64,000 nt of DNA from Aselliscus stoliczkanus (lineage: Eukaryota; Chordata; Mammalia; Chiroptera; Hipposideridae): the NCBI GenBank assembly GCA_033961575.1, contig CM066732.1, positions 113,028,687-113,092,686 of the forward strand. Reading direction: 5' to 3'. This document shows positions 1 through 12,000 of the stretch, in pieces. The notes beneath the pieces were generated by a model. The model was not told where the DNA came from. It saw only the letters and a program-made list of their open reading frames with translations, and ran no database searches. Position numbers and translations under genes: made by a program. The first letter of the stretch is position 1, and the number at the start of each line of letters is the position of its first letter.

Positions 1-961
1 TATATACATCAAGCACTAGTCACAAAACCTCCAGGCCCTGTCAGAAAAATTGGTGTTGACACTTTTACGGCAGATGAGAGTAGAAGGCTGGATGTGCCTG
101 AAGTCTTTGTTGAATGTGTGTGCAGTAAAATCACATCATCTCCCTACATTACCTTTATTTAGCCTTTCCCTACTTCAAAATCCCACCCATCTAATTAAAG
201 TCCACTTGGATCTCTAAGACACTTGAACCTACAACAACATGATAAAAAGGGCCCTGGGAAGTATGGGCACGGGCTGTGCACGGCCCTTCCTCTGTCCCTA
301 TTAGGATAGGGGCGTCACATTTCTTTCTTTAATTCAGTTACAATTATTTCAATACAATTGGGTACCCATTGTGCTTTGCTGTACTTTCTGCTTTGCCGTA
401 CTTTCCAGCTCTCTAGGAATGCAATTTCTAGACATGGTCTCTGATGAGCAGTATTTTCTTACAGTATTTTGGGTGGCATTCCTGACCCCCTGCTTCCTCC
501 ATCCCCCGCCCCCCGTTTCACACTGTAATCTTAGACCATTCACATTTACCAGTGCTACAGGACAGGAGAATCTTCCAGCAATGACATGTGTGTGCCATGC
601 CAACTAAAATGAAAATTCTCTCTGAGACACATGAGAAGGGGGGGATTTATCTTGACATCTTTTAAATCATGGATTTCTGACCACAAGTTAATTTGTGTGG
701 ACCATCAAGGTGATGATCTCATGTGTTTTATTATTACCATTGGATTTCTACTGTTTAGTGGTGCAGTTTTGAAACATCCTTTGGTAGATATTTTGTTGTT
801 GCTGTTGAGAGGAGACATCTTTATCATAAAGATATTGCTTGAAGCATTTGGCTCTCTCTTCCGGATACTTTGTAGGAAAAAGTAAAATTCAAGGTGTGAA
901 TTCAGTGTCTGTGGCATGCCACCTCCAGGACCTCTTGAAATCTTGATTTTCACTTTCTCAG
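1..961 (+). other. Intron upstream of the first visible exon (partial)
   Basis: Intron DNA ending in the acceptor at 961. No exon of the preceding rod sequence, RNA gene or clear repeat was recognised in it. Short ORFs here match nothing in talin. Confidence 0.7.
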
Positions 962-1090
962 GGAGCTGCAGCCAACCCTGAAAATGAGGACCAGCAGCAG
1001 AGGCTGAGAGAAGCCGCAGAAGGTCTCCGGGTGGCCACCAACGCTGCTGCCCAGAATGCTATTAAGAAAAAAATTGTCAACCGATTGGAG
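962..1090 (+). CDS. TLN2: TLN2 exon: end of rod bundle R3, into R4
   Basis: 43 codons, phase 0 on both sides, from GAAANPENEDQQQRLREAAE to QNAIKKKIVNRLE. The acceptor is tttctcag and the donor is GAG|gtgaat. By talin-1 numbering it covers about residues 876-918, the last helix of R3, the first bundle to unfold under force. The ACC codon at 1037-1039 corresponds to T901, one of the buried threonines that make R3 weak (family knowledge). The reading frame stays open past the donor to 1279; see findings. Confidence 0.97.
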
Positions 1091-4000
1091 GTGAATGAAG
1101 AAGCTGATTTTGTGGATATTATTTTAGATTACAAAGAGTTATTGGAGGGCCGGCCGAGTGGCGCGGTGGTTAAGCGCTGGCTTGGGAAGCCGGCGACCCA
1201 GGTTCGGGTCCCACATATGAGGGCCAGTGACACTGCCCTCAAAAAAAAAAAAAAAAAAAGGAGTTATTGGAAAGAATAATCGGATCAATAAGGCAAAGCC
1301 CATATAAAGAAGCTAAATCAAGATTAATGATAGAGTTTAATGGTTTAGGTACTAAGAACAATTTGAAATGTTGGTTTATAGACATTGTACATTTAGATTC
1401 AATGGTTTAGACACATAGACACAATTTGGAAAATTGATTTAGTTCATGGTTTCAGAAAACCAAAATCTTTTCTGAATTTGACATTTTAAAATAAAATGAA
1501 AATTTTTTTCAGGAGGACCCAGGCTATTTTTTTCCCCTGACATTAACACTTTGTAAGCGGGCATAAAAAGCTATATGACGAGTTTACTCGTTTCCCACAT
1601 ACAATGTGTTAAGGGATGTCTGTATTCAGGAAGGGCCTTTAGCTAAAAATCCATATATTTTGTTGGCGGCAATGATTCTTTCAAGGCTCCCAACAATAAT
1701 ATGGAATTTGGGAAACTCGAGATGGAGATCAGGCTTGGATAGAGAGGTATGGAACAGAGTAATAAGAAATATTTTTGTCCTTTTTCAGAACACTAATTTA
1801 TTCTGAAAAAAAGAAAATACTAGTCATAGGCACAAACTGTGTAAGAAAATAAATCTCATAAATGTACATAGGAGACTTACACTAAAATGTGGGTTATTGG
1901 AGGCTGAGATCTGCCTTGGTAGTGTGTAATCCCTCCATGTGTAGCCTGCTGGCTTCTGAAAGAAAACCAGCTTCCCTGTTCCTGGAAGGAACACACAATT
2001 AAGTGCTCTGGTGGGAAAGTCCAGGCCTTTCTGAACCAAGGCTTCCTGGGATGCGAGAGGAGATCATGGGTACCAGCGCTGTGCTTGACCCAGAGAGCAG
2101 CCTGTGCTGCGGTGGAAGACATGTTTTTTCCCTAAAGCATTTAGACTTGGTGCTGCTTATCATTGCCTTCGAGGTCCTGGAATTATTCCTTGTCTTTTTG
2201 AGTAAGACAAATGAACAATGAAACTTGAGCTTTCAAGCCTGCTTGTCTTTATCACTGTCCTCAGGGAATGTAAACCAAATGAAGATAACGGGGCACTGTT
2301 AGGTCAGGATCCTCAGTGGTATTTAAAAGGCGGAATCAGTGCCTGGAGTTCCCTACCTTACGCATGCAGCTATCCAACGGGGCGGATCCTGTAGTAGGAG
2401 CAACATATGTAAATGTGCATGTCTATGTGGCACATTCTAACCCTGTTCACCCCCTCTCCCTGTCCTCTGCAGGTTGCAGCTAAGCAGGCTGCGGCCGCGG
2501 CCACACAGACCATCGCCGCCTCCCAGAACGCAGCCGTGTCCAACAAGAACCCTGCAGCCCAGCAGCAGCTGGTTCAGAGCTGCAAGGTGCGTTCTGGCCG
2601 CCAGAGCCAGTCTGCTAGAGATAACCCTGATCGCATTAGAATACCATGTGCCCGGGTAATTCGGTTAAGACAGATCATCCAGGCCCCTAATCCAGTTTGT
2701 TCCAGGTCCCACGTTCCAAGTGTACACACACACACACGTACGTATGTCTGTTTTTTGTGTGTTAAGTGGATGGCCTGTGTAGAGGAAGAATATGATGCAT
2801 TGTCTTTTTCTTTGTCTAGATAACTTTTTTCTTTTTTCTTTTTGAGAGACCGAATCAAGGCAAATCAATGATGGGGCCATTTTCAGGCTCTGAAATAGTA
2901 ATGAAGCATTGAATTTCCAGAGTGCCTTTCTGAGAGGTGGGCCTCTGCATTCAGTCTGTGCTCGTTGTAGCAAGGTTGATTTCCTGCTTGACACTGATTG
3001 CACCTCAAGGATTGATTTCATCCTGGCTGGCCTCAGGGACCACGTGCTTTCTATTGGTGCATGTTTGTTCTTCTGAGACCTGGGCTTCTATGCCACGGTG
3101 AAGCCAACACAGTACAAAGAGCTCAGTAAACACCTTTGTTGCCTTCTCTGAGGGCCCAGGGAGTTGACTCTCCAAAGAGACCCCTGAATGGTGCCAGACA
3201 CGAAATCTAATTGCGTAGCCATTGCCCATGTGTTGGCAGTATGTCTGACTGAGGTCTCCTAAAAGTATTTGCACTTAGCAGTGAGGGCTGGCTGGAGAGG
3301 CATACTGGATTATGCTGGGGAACTGAGGGCTAACTGCCCTCTCCTTTTTCAAATCTTCTCTGTGAAGCGATTCACATGGGATGGGTATTGCCACTTCTAC
3401 TTCAGAAACGGCTTTCAGAAACCACTCCAGGCCCTCCAAGTCCTGACTCCGGGTTCTTTGAGGTCAGCCCCCTATCGAGGATTGAGTATACCCTAAGAGA
3501 AAAGCCTCAGGAGTGTCGGAGGGCCCTGGCCTCTGGACCGTATTCATAAAGAAGTGGCTTTTTGAGAGCCAGGCCCCTGCAGGAGGGGAGTTTATTTACT
3601 ATTAGGGGCTCGCCAGCAGCCAGCTGGGGTGGAAAGATGGCATTTTCCCTTTTCAGGGAGCAAATGCCACTCGTGTCCAAGAAACTATTACAGTATGAAC
3701 TCCCTTCTCCTCTTTTTGTGAAGAGACTGAAGATACTCTGCCTCTTGGCATCACTGTAAGGAAATGAGAGCATTCCTACCGGGGGTGCCCAAAAAAATGT
3801 ATCCAAGTGGACACTTTGGTCAGCGTTGCTCAAGCAGTAGTTCCCGATAATCAGAAGTGTCTGGACGCTGATGGTAACCACTTTGAGTACCTCTTGTAAT
3901 TGCAGAAGTCAAACATGACTTGTAGTCATCTTTTGTTATTAATATATGAGTATATTGAGTATTACAATTTTAATACAGTTTTCCTTTCTTAAAATGTGTA

Positions 4001-6038
4001 TATATCAGGTGGGAGAGGGGAAAGTAGGCCAAATTTCTGGAGCCAGCACTCTGGGAGAGGACCTGAGGAAAATCTCATGGAAATATTTTTTCAATTCTTT
4101 CTGGAGTGGGCTCCTGAAGAAAAAAAAAAAAAATGTGTCATCATGGTGGGATGCACTTGGGACCTCCATCAGCAGTGATGCCCACTGTGTAAGCTTTGTG
4201 GGTTTGGTTAGTCAGATGGGGCATGGGCACAGAGGGTGTGGGAGGATACAGGGTAAAAGGCATGTCTCCTAGGTCACTGTGAGAGAAGGTCATTTTAAAG
4301 TGGACTCATCTCAGGGATGCTGCTCCTCTCTCCTTGGCCATGGGTGCTGGGTTTTTCAGTTTGGGAAATGAAAAGGACTACTTAGAAGAGAGAAGGAGGA
4401 GCCATGGTGACATAAAAGCTGACAGACAGAATGCATGTCTGCCAAGTAAGAAATCAAAGTGCTGAAATATGCTGGTAGTTGGGAACGTCTCACTTTCTTC
4501 TGATCATGGAACTGTATGACTTGAGTTTATCCACCATCGAATTGTATAGATTCTCTGATTCTAAGTTTTCAACCCTAATGAGTCAGGATGGTGGGAGTTG
4601 GAACTGAGGACATTCTGTTAATTCTTCATTATGGCGAATCATCGTGTGTTGAATGTAGTGGGACAACCAGGTATAGATAGAGCATGTGTGGGAGAAGGGT
4701 ACCCGAAGGTTCTGTGTTAGGGTTCAGTGTTGGTAAGGACCCAGCTGGCTAAGGTTCTGTGTAATCCAAGGTCTGGGACAGGCATCCCCCACGAGTGATA
4801 GCACATCCAAAAAAACATTTACCACCCGGATCATTTTTCATCCTGTTTTGGAAATTCACCATGCTAAGTGTGCTCAGTTTTCCTTGCTTCCTGTAGGCAG
4901 TGGCTGATCACATCCCTCAGCTGGTCCAGGGGGTCAGAGGGAGCCAAGCCCAAGCAGAAGACCTCAGCGCGCAGCTGGCTCTCATCATCTCTAGCCAGAA
5001 CTTCCTCCAGGTAACACAGAGGCATTCACCTCGGTTTGACCCACAGTCCCCACTGGGCAGGGGTGCACTCTTTACCCTTAAGGAGAGGAATTCAAGAATT
5101 CCAGCACCATAACCAAGGCTTTGCAGTAAACAGACCTGGAAGGCTCTCTCTTTATAGTTGCCATTTCAGGAGTAGATTCCATTTGGCAAAATGAAATGCT
5201 AATATGCAGGGAAATTACCCCTGGAGATGGCACGTAATGCATTTTTCTCGAGAGTTTCATCTTTATATCTCTTCTATGAGAGAAAACATGTAATAGGATG
5301 CAAGTTTTGATGAACAGCCTAGTCCTGGGTGTTGCTTTACGTTTGCTAGTTCCCAGAGTGGCTAATGCTGTTATTCATGGCCTGGGAAACAATGGTGAGC
5401 TCGTCCTCTCCAACAATAGGATGGTTTCTTATGGCAATTATAGAATTAATAAGTATTATCAGTCTTTGTGGGTGAGGGGTAGATTCATTTTAAGGAAAAC
5501 TGAATAAAATGAGAACATTAAGTTGTGTGAAAACTCCCTTTTTACATACTTCTTGCATTCAAATCTCTCAGCACTTTCTTCCTACTTGTATCTCATACAC
5601 AGTTCATGGGGTTAAGTGATTCTCTTCCTTGTCCCCAGCTAGTTGGACCTATAGTTGCAGGACCCAGTGTTACATCTATTTGGTTCATTTTTCAAGTGTT
5701 AAAGGTCCAATATGCAGAAATAGTAGAAAACTTGGCTGTATTTCAACTCATTTTAACTATATACACATGTATGTATGTATATAATTTTTAATTGAGATTC
5801 ACTGTGTATAGACTGTGCTATGAGCATTTATGCTTTCAAATAATATTCTGTCACATGGCTGTACTCACTGTTTAGCTATTTTCGTGTCATTGGACATAGA
5901 GGTTTTCAATTATTTGCCATCATAAACAACCTGTGTTAGGGCCGGCCGAGTGGAACGGTGGTTAAGTGCTGGCTTGGGAAGCCGGAGGCCCTGGTTCAGG
6001 TCCCACATGTGAGGGCCAGTGACACTGCCCTCAAAAAA

Positions 6039-6089
<51 letters not shown>

Positions 6090-9000
6090 AAAAAAACAAC
6101 CTGTGTTAACATAAAAGTCTTTATGTGTGTTCCACTCTTTTTACCCCTCTTGAATTGTTTCCTTAGGGGAAATATCTAGAAATAAGATTGCAAGCAGCCT
6201 ATTTGTGTCTTTGGGTCACTGAGAATTGTGGATTGCTCAGGGTATTTCTCTTCATGTAGGAGGGTAGAGGGCCCGGAGCCAGTTCTGTTGTCCCCACGGC
6301 TTGGCAGGATTGTAGGATATTATGATAGCACTGTGCTGACAGGTTCCACTGTCCACTCTGTCCCTTCCCTTCTTTTTTCTTTTGTTTTTTAAATCTTGCT
6401 GTCATAGACATTGGGTATCTACAAGAAGAAGGCAAGGTTAGAAATAATAGAAATGGAACTGGCAGATCGAAATGTTTTTACATTCTTCATGCATGTTGAA
6501 AAATTGATATGCAAAGAAGGCTGAATAAGTCTAAATCTACAACTAGCAGTATATGGAGCACACTTTTTAAAAATAATTTGTTGTTTTTCAGTTATAATTG
6601 ACATACAATATTATATTTGTTTCAGGTATACAACATAATGATTAGACATTTATATAACTTACAAAATGATCATCCCAATAAATCTAGTACTCATTCGACA
6701 CCATACATAGTTATTACAATATTATTGACTATATTCCCTATGGTGTATTTTCCATCCCCATGACTATTTTGTAACTGCCAATTTGTACTTCTTAATCCCT
6801 TCCCTGCTTCACCGATCCGCTCAACCCTACTCCCAACTGGCAACCATCAAAACATTCTCTGTATCTAGAGTTTGTTTTTGGTGTTTTTTTTTTCTTTTTT
6901 TGTGTTTTTTTTTCTTTAGATTCCACTATAAGTGAAATCATATGTCATTTGTCTTTGTCTATCTGGCTTGCTCCACTTAGCATAATTCCCTCTAGGTCCA
7001 TCCATGCTGTTGCTAATAGCAAGATTTCATTCTTTTTATGGTTGAGAAATATTCCATTGTATATATGTACCACCTCTTCTTTATCCATTCATCCATTGAT
7101 GGACACCCAGGCTGCCTCCACATCTTGGTCATTGTAAACAATGCTGCAATAAACATATGAATGCACATGTCCCTTCAAAATAGCATTTTGGGTTTCTTTG
7201 TATAAATACCCAGAAGTGGGATTACGAGTTCTTTCTTTGTCTCTTGTTATAGCCTTTGTTTTCAAGTTATTTTGTCTGGTATAAGTATTGCTACTCAGTT
7301 TTTTGTTTTGTTTTGTTTTCATTTTTGTGAACTATCTTTTTCTGTCCCTCTGCTTTCAGTGTGTGTGTGTCTTTCGATCTGAAACAAGTCTCTTGTAGGC
7401 AGCATATGTAAAGGTCTTGTTTTCTTATCCATTTAGCCACCCTGTGTCTTTTTGGAGCATTTAACCTATTTACATTTAAAGTAATTGTTGATGGATATGT
7501 AGTTTCTGCCTTTTTATTCATTTTTTTTTATCTTTTTTGTTTTCTTCTTAAAGAAATCCCTCTAACAGTTCTTGTAATATTGGCTTGGTGGTGATAAACT
7601 CTTTTAGTTTTTTCTAGTCTAGCAAACACTTTATCTGCTCTTCCATTCTAAATGATAGCTTTGCTGGGAACAATAATCTTGGTTGTAGGTCCTTGCTTTT
7701 CATCACTTTGAATAGTTCATGCCAATCCCTTCTGGCCTGCAAAGTTTCTGTTGAGAAACCAGAAGACAGATTTAAGGAAACTCCCTTGTAAGTAACTGCT
7801 TTTCTCTTGCTGCTTTTAAGATTCTTTCTTCATCTTTAATCTTTGGCATTTTAAGTATGATGTGTCTTGGTGCGGGCCTTTTGGGGTCTCTGCACTTCCT
7901 GGACTTAAATGTCTATTTCCTACTCCAGGTTAGGGAAGTTTTCTGTCATTATTTCTTCAAATAGATTTTCAATTCAATTCCTTGCTCTGTCTCTTCTCCT
8001 TCTGGTACCCCTATAATGTGAATTTTGGTATGCTTCATGTTGTCCCAGAGGACCCTTAAGCTGTCCTCATTTTTTTGGTTTCTTCTTTTCTTTTTGCTCT
8101 TCTGATTGGGTGTTTTTTGCTACCTTATTTTCCAAATTACTGATTTGATCCTCTTCTTTACTTAATCTACTATTGATTCCCTCTAACGTTACAGTATTCC
8201 ATTATTGTATTCTTCATTTCTGACCTTGTTAAAAATATTTTGTATCTCCATTTTTACATTTCCTATCTCTTTGTTTTAGTTCTCTCTTAGATCATTGAAC
8301 ATCCTTATAACCATTGTTTTGAACTTTGCATTTGGTAGCTTGTTTGTCTCCATTTTTTTAGCTCTTTTTCTGGAACCTTGTTCTGTTCTTTTATTTGGGA
8401 TATGTTTCTGTCTCTGCATTTTGGCTGCCTTCCTTTGTTTGTTTCTATGTATCAGGTAGAGCTGCTATATCTCCCAATCTTGTAGTGTGGCCTTATGTAG
8501 TAGGTGTCCCATGACGCCCAGTGGCTCAATCTCCTTGGCCACTTGAGCTGGGTGCTCCAGGTATATTTCTTGTGTGGATTGTGTGTGACCTTCTGTTGTA
8601 GTTGAGCCTTGGTTGCTTTTGGGAGGGATGCCAATGGGAGAGATTGACCCTCAGGCTGACTGGTTGTGAGGACTGGCCATGACTACAGTGGAGGAGCTGT
8701 TGTGCTTGCGCTTGCTTTGGTAGCACCCTGGTGCCTGCCCAGTCTGTCCTTTGGGTGTCTCATTTGTGGAGGTTGTTGGTCACTGAGTGGTGCTCTGGTG
8801 TGGTCTGAAGCTGGCCACTGGTATGTTGGTTTGGGGGCCTCTGGGGTGTGTGTGTGTGGGGGGGTCTCTGTTACAGGCCAAGGTCAGTGCTTCCTGTGCC
8901 CTACTGGGACCATTTGGTATGAGCTACAGAATTATCTGCGGATGGTTGCCACTTGTGCTGGGCTTTGGGATGCCTTCGAGAGTCTAAGCTGCAAATCGAG

Positions 9001-12000
9001 TCCAACTGCTGCTAATGCCAGGCTTGGGAATGCTTAGCAAGAGGTCTGGGGCATACCAACACCAGATGCTGCTTGTTTGTGGTTTGTAAATCCTTGAGAG
9101 ATTCTAGGAAAGTCTGCAGCATCAGCCAAGACAGGCCATTTGTATGTAAAAGCCACTGGAAGAAGTTTTGATGGGCCTGAAATTTGGATGGAGCAGATTC
9201 TTAATCATCAGTGCAGGGCAAACCGTGTTAACTAGGTTGATGGAGACTCAGATATGGTGCCTGCCTGCATGTGCAGGATGGATGGTAGGAGGGCTCAAAA
9301 AAGGAACAATGGCTTCTGCTAGCACTTCTGTCTGGGTGAAAGCTGCCCCTCCAGCCCTTGTTCTGCAGCCAGACAACTCATTTCCTCCCCATATGTCCCT
9401 GGCACCTTTCAAACGCTGTCCCAGCACTGGAGCTTAGAGTGAGTGAGTCCATCAGCGACTAAATCCCTTCACAGGCCCTTTAAGACGAATGCCTGGGACT
9501 CCAGCAGCCCCTCATCTCATTCAGCCACAGTTTCCACTGACTTTCACAGCCAGATATTGTGGGGATTTCTTAGCACTGGAGTCCTGTGTTGAGGAGCCTG
9601 GGGTGAGGCTGGGACCCCTTGCTCTTCATGGGGAACCTCTGCAGCCGAGATATCCCTCCTGATTTTTAACCTCCACATATGGGTGTGGGACCAGCCAGTT
9701 CCACGTCTCCACCCCTCTTGTCAGTCTCCATGTGGTTTCTTTTGTGTATCTCTAGTTGTAGGGCTTCTGTTCTAGACTTCAGGAGATTCTCAATGATGGT
9801 TGTTTTGTGGTTTAGTTGTAATTTTGAGGTGGTCATGAGACGAGGGAAGCACAGCATTTACCTACTTTGCCATCTTGACAGAAAGCTTTGCAGCACACTT
9901 TTTAATACAGCCTTTCCAGGTTGGGGGGAAAAAGCATTTTAAATATATATAAAATATATGTATATCTACAATTTGCTTGGTAAAGTTCTTATTGTTTGAT
10001 TTTGCATTTCCTTGATTTTCATAATATTAAACATTTTTCATGTTTCAGTTGTTTGTTTTTATTACGTGAAATTGTCGACACTTTTTGTACACATGCTGGT
10101 TTTTCTTACAAATTCCATGAATTCTTTAAATATTAAAATATTAATTTTTGTCCTTAATGTTTATGGTCTGGCAATTAAATTTGTTACAACTTCATTAAGA
10201 GCAGTTATATAGTATGCGTATTCAAACCCTTAAAAGTACATATACTCTTTGTTCAAGAAATTCTACTTCTAAATATTTATGCAAAAAATATGAACATATA
10301 CAAAATTTTAACTATAAAAGTATTTATCTTACCATTGTTTATCATTGGAAAAAATAGAAACATGCCCAACAATACAGATTGAGAAATATATTAACAAATG
10401 TATACACTAAAATACTATATAGCTATTAAAAAGATAAAATATGTAAAACAAAGAGTTTGAAAAATAGAATAAATAGTATGATTTTATTTATTTATTTTTA
10501 ATGTATGATTTATTTTTGAAAATATATATGCATGTGTACAGACATTTCATGCATGGTGAAATTATCCTGGGTAGTGAGACATGAGAGGTCATTTTGTTTC
10601 ATTTTGTCTGCCTATATTTTTCTAAATAACCTATTGGATATATTTGAGACATAGATTAAAGAGCTATTCTAAGAAACACAAAGAATCATATTTAATAAGA
10701 AATTCTCTTTGAAATCTGTTGTAAATGAGGATTTCAAGCTAATATCCCAATTTTGCATACTCCCTAATGACATAGCCTTTTTTTCTGTCTCTCTCTCAGC
10801 CCCCCCCCCCCCATTTTTAAACATTACTGGAATGTACTTACTTTCCTAGAGTATCTGATTTGGGGTGGCAATTTTCAGGGGGAATGTAGATGGTTTTAAT
10901 ATTCCTTGTTTTAGGAGGAAAGTAAGTTCTGGCTGATATGATGGCCTTGCTGTTTCGGTCTACTCTCTGCTCTTGCTGCCCAGGAGCTGTCTTATTTTCT
11001 GCTCACCTCTTCTACAGCCTGGAAGCAAGATGGTGTCCTCCGCCAAAGCCGCAGTGCCCACAGTGAGTGACCAGGCTGCAGCCATGCAGCTGAGCCAGTG
11101 TGCCAAGAACCTTGCCACCAGTTTGGCAGAGCTGCGAACTGCCTCGCAGAAGGCAAGTGGACTCCTCTCACAGCGGTTAGCTCGTTGAGAATGGTGCTTT
11201 CAATTCCTTACTGCTGGTGTGACCTTGGTTCTGCCCAGGGCCTGACCACTGCTGGGCATATTTCTTGTCCATTTCATTTGCATGACCATTAAAGATGTCC
11301 TACATGTACATTGGATCGTACCACTTTTAGCCACAACCTCCTAGACTTACTTATCACCTCCTGGTTACTGATGACTTTTTAAAAACTATTTTAGGTTATG
11401 TATTTCCCCCGCCTCCTGTACCCTGGGACGAGTAATGGTCTATTTTTCACAATTTTAGGAGAAACTGGTAGTCATCAGTGTCTTTGTGCCAGGCAAATGG
11501 TGGGCCAAAGTCAGTGATCTTATCTTCCACCTATCATTTTTCAAACTTAATAACACGTTATTTGGGAAGCAAATCTATCTTGAGGGGTCGTTTATATTAT
11601 CTTTTTTGCCCTGAAATTTTTTTACATCTTAAATGGGAGCGTTCACCTTAACAAGGTCTTCAATTGAACAGAATTAGGGATTAATGAGTCTCTGTCTCTG
11701 GAACTTATTAATTACCAGAAGGCCTCATTACCGCACTGTTTGATGTGGTGTTAGCAAGATGTTCTGGCAGGAATTCATTTTTCCTCACTGTAACAATCCC
11801 TTTATAGAAACAGACAACCTCATCCATGAGCAAGGGAAGGATAGAAGCTGACTTGAATTCTTAATATGAGCAATGCACTACATCACCAAAGAAAATATCT
11901 AGAGCTTTAGATTATATCCCATAAAAAGCCTTTGGAGCTGTGCTTCTCAGAGGTCCAAGGACCATGTGTACGAGAGCCTCCAGGAGGATGCAGGCTCCTG

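Larger units (their letters stand above)
5760..10230 (-). mobile_element. Old antisense LINE-1 remains split by later insertions
   Basis: Two flanks, about 5780-6556 and 9906-10230, look like the 3' part of an old L1 read antisense (for example tttgcatttccttgattttcataatat near 10002, and catcataaacaacctgtgtt near 5919). They are separated by a younger L1 (6571-9891) and carry a SINE at 5939. Boundaries are approximate; a RepeatMasker run is needed to name the subfamily. Confidence 0.5.

Noticed and set aside
1147..1260. A functional tRNA gene at the SINE heads
   Set aside because: The heads lack an intact acceptor stem, end in A-rich tails and have target duplications, so they are retroposons.
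1031..1279. 82-aa ORF as an independent small gene
   Set aside because: The first part is the TLN2 exon; the rest is intron and SINE. Kept only as a read-through observation.
7291..7521. Minus-strand ORF resembling an endonuclease
   Set aside because: This is the ORF2 start of the antisense L1, a retroelement remnant, not a host gene.
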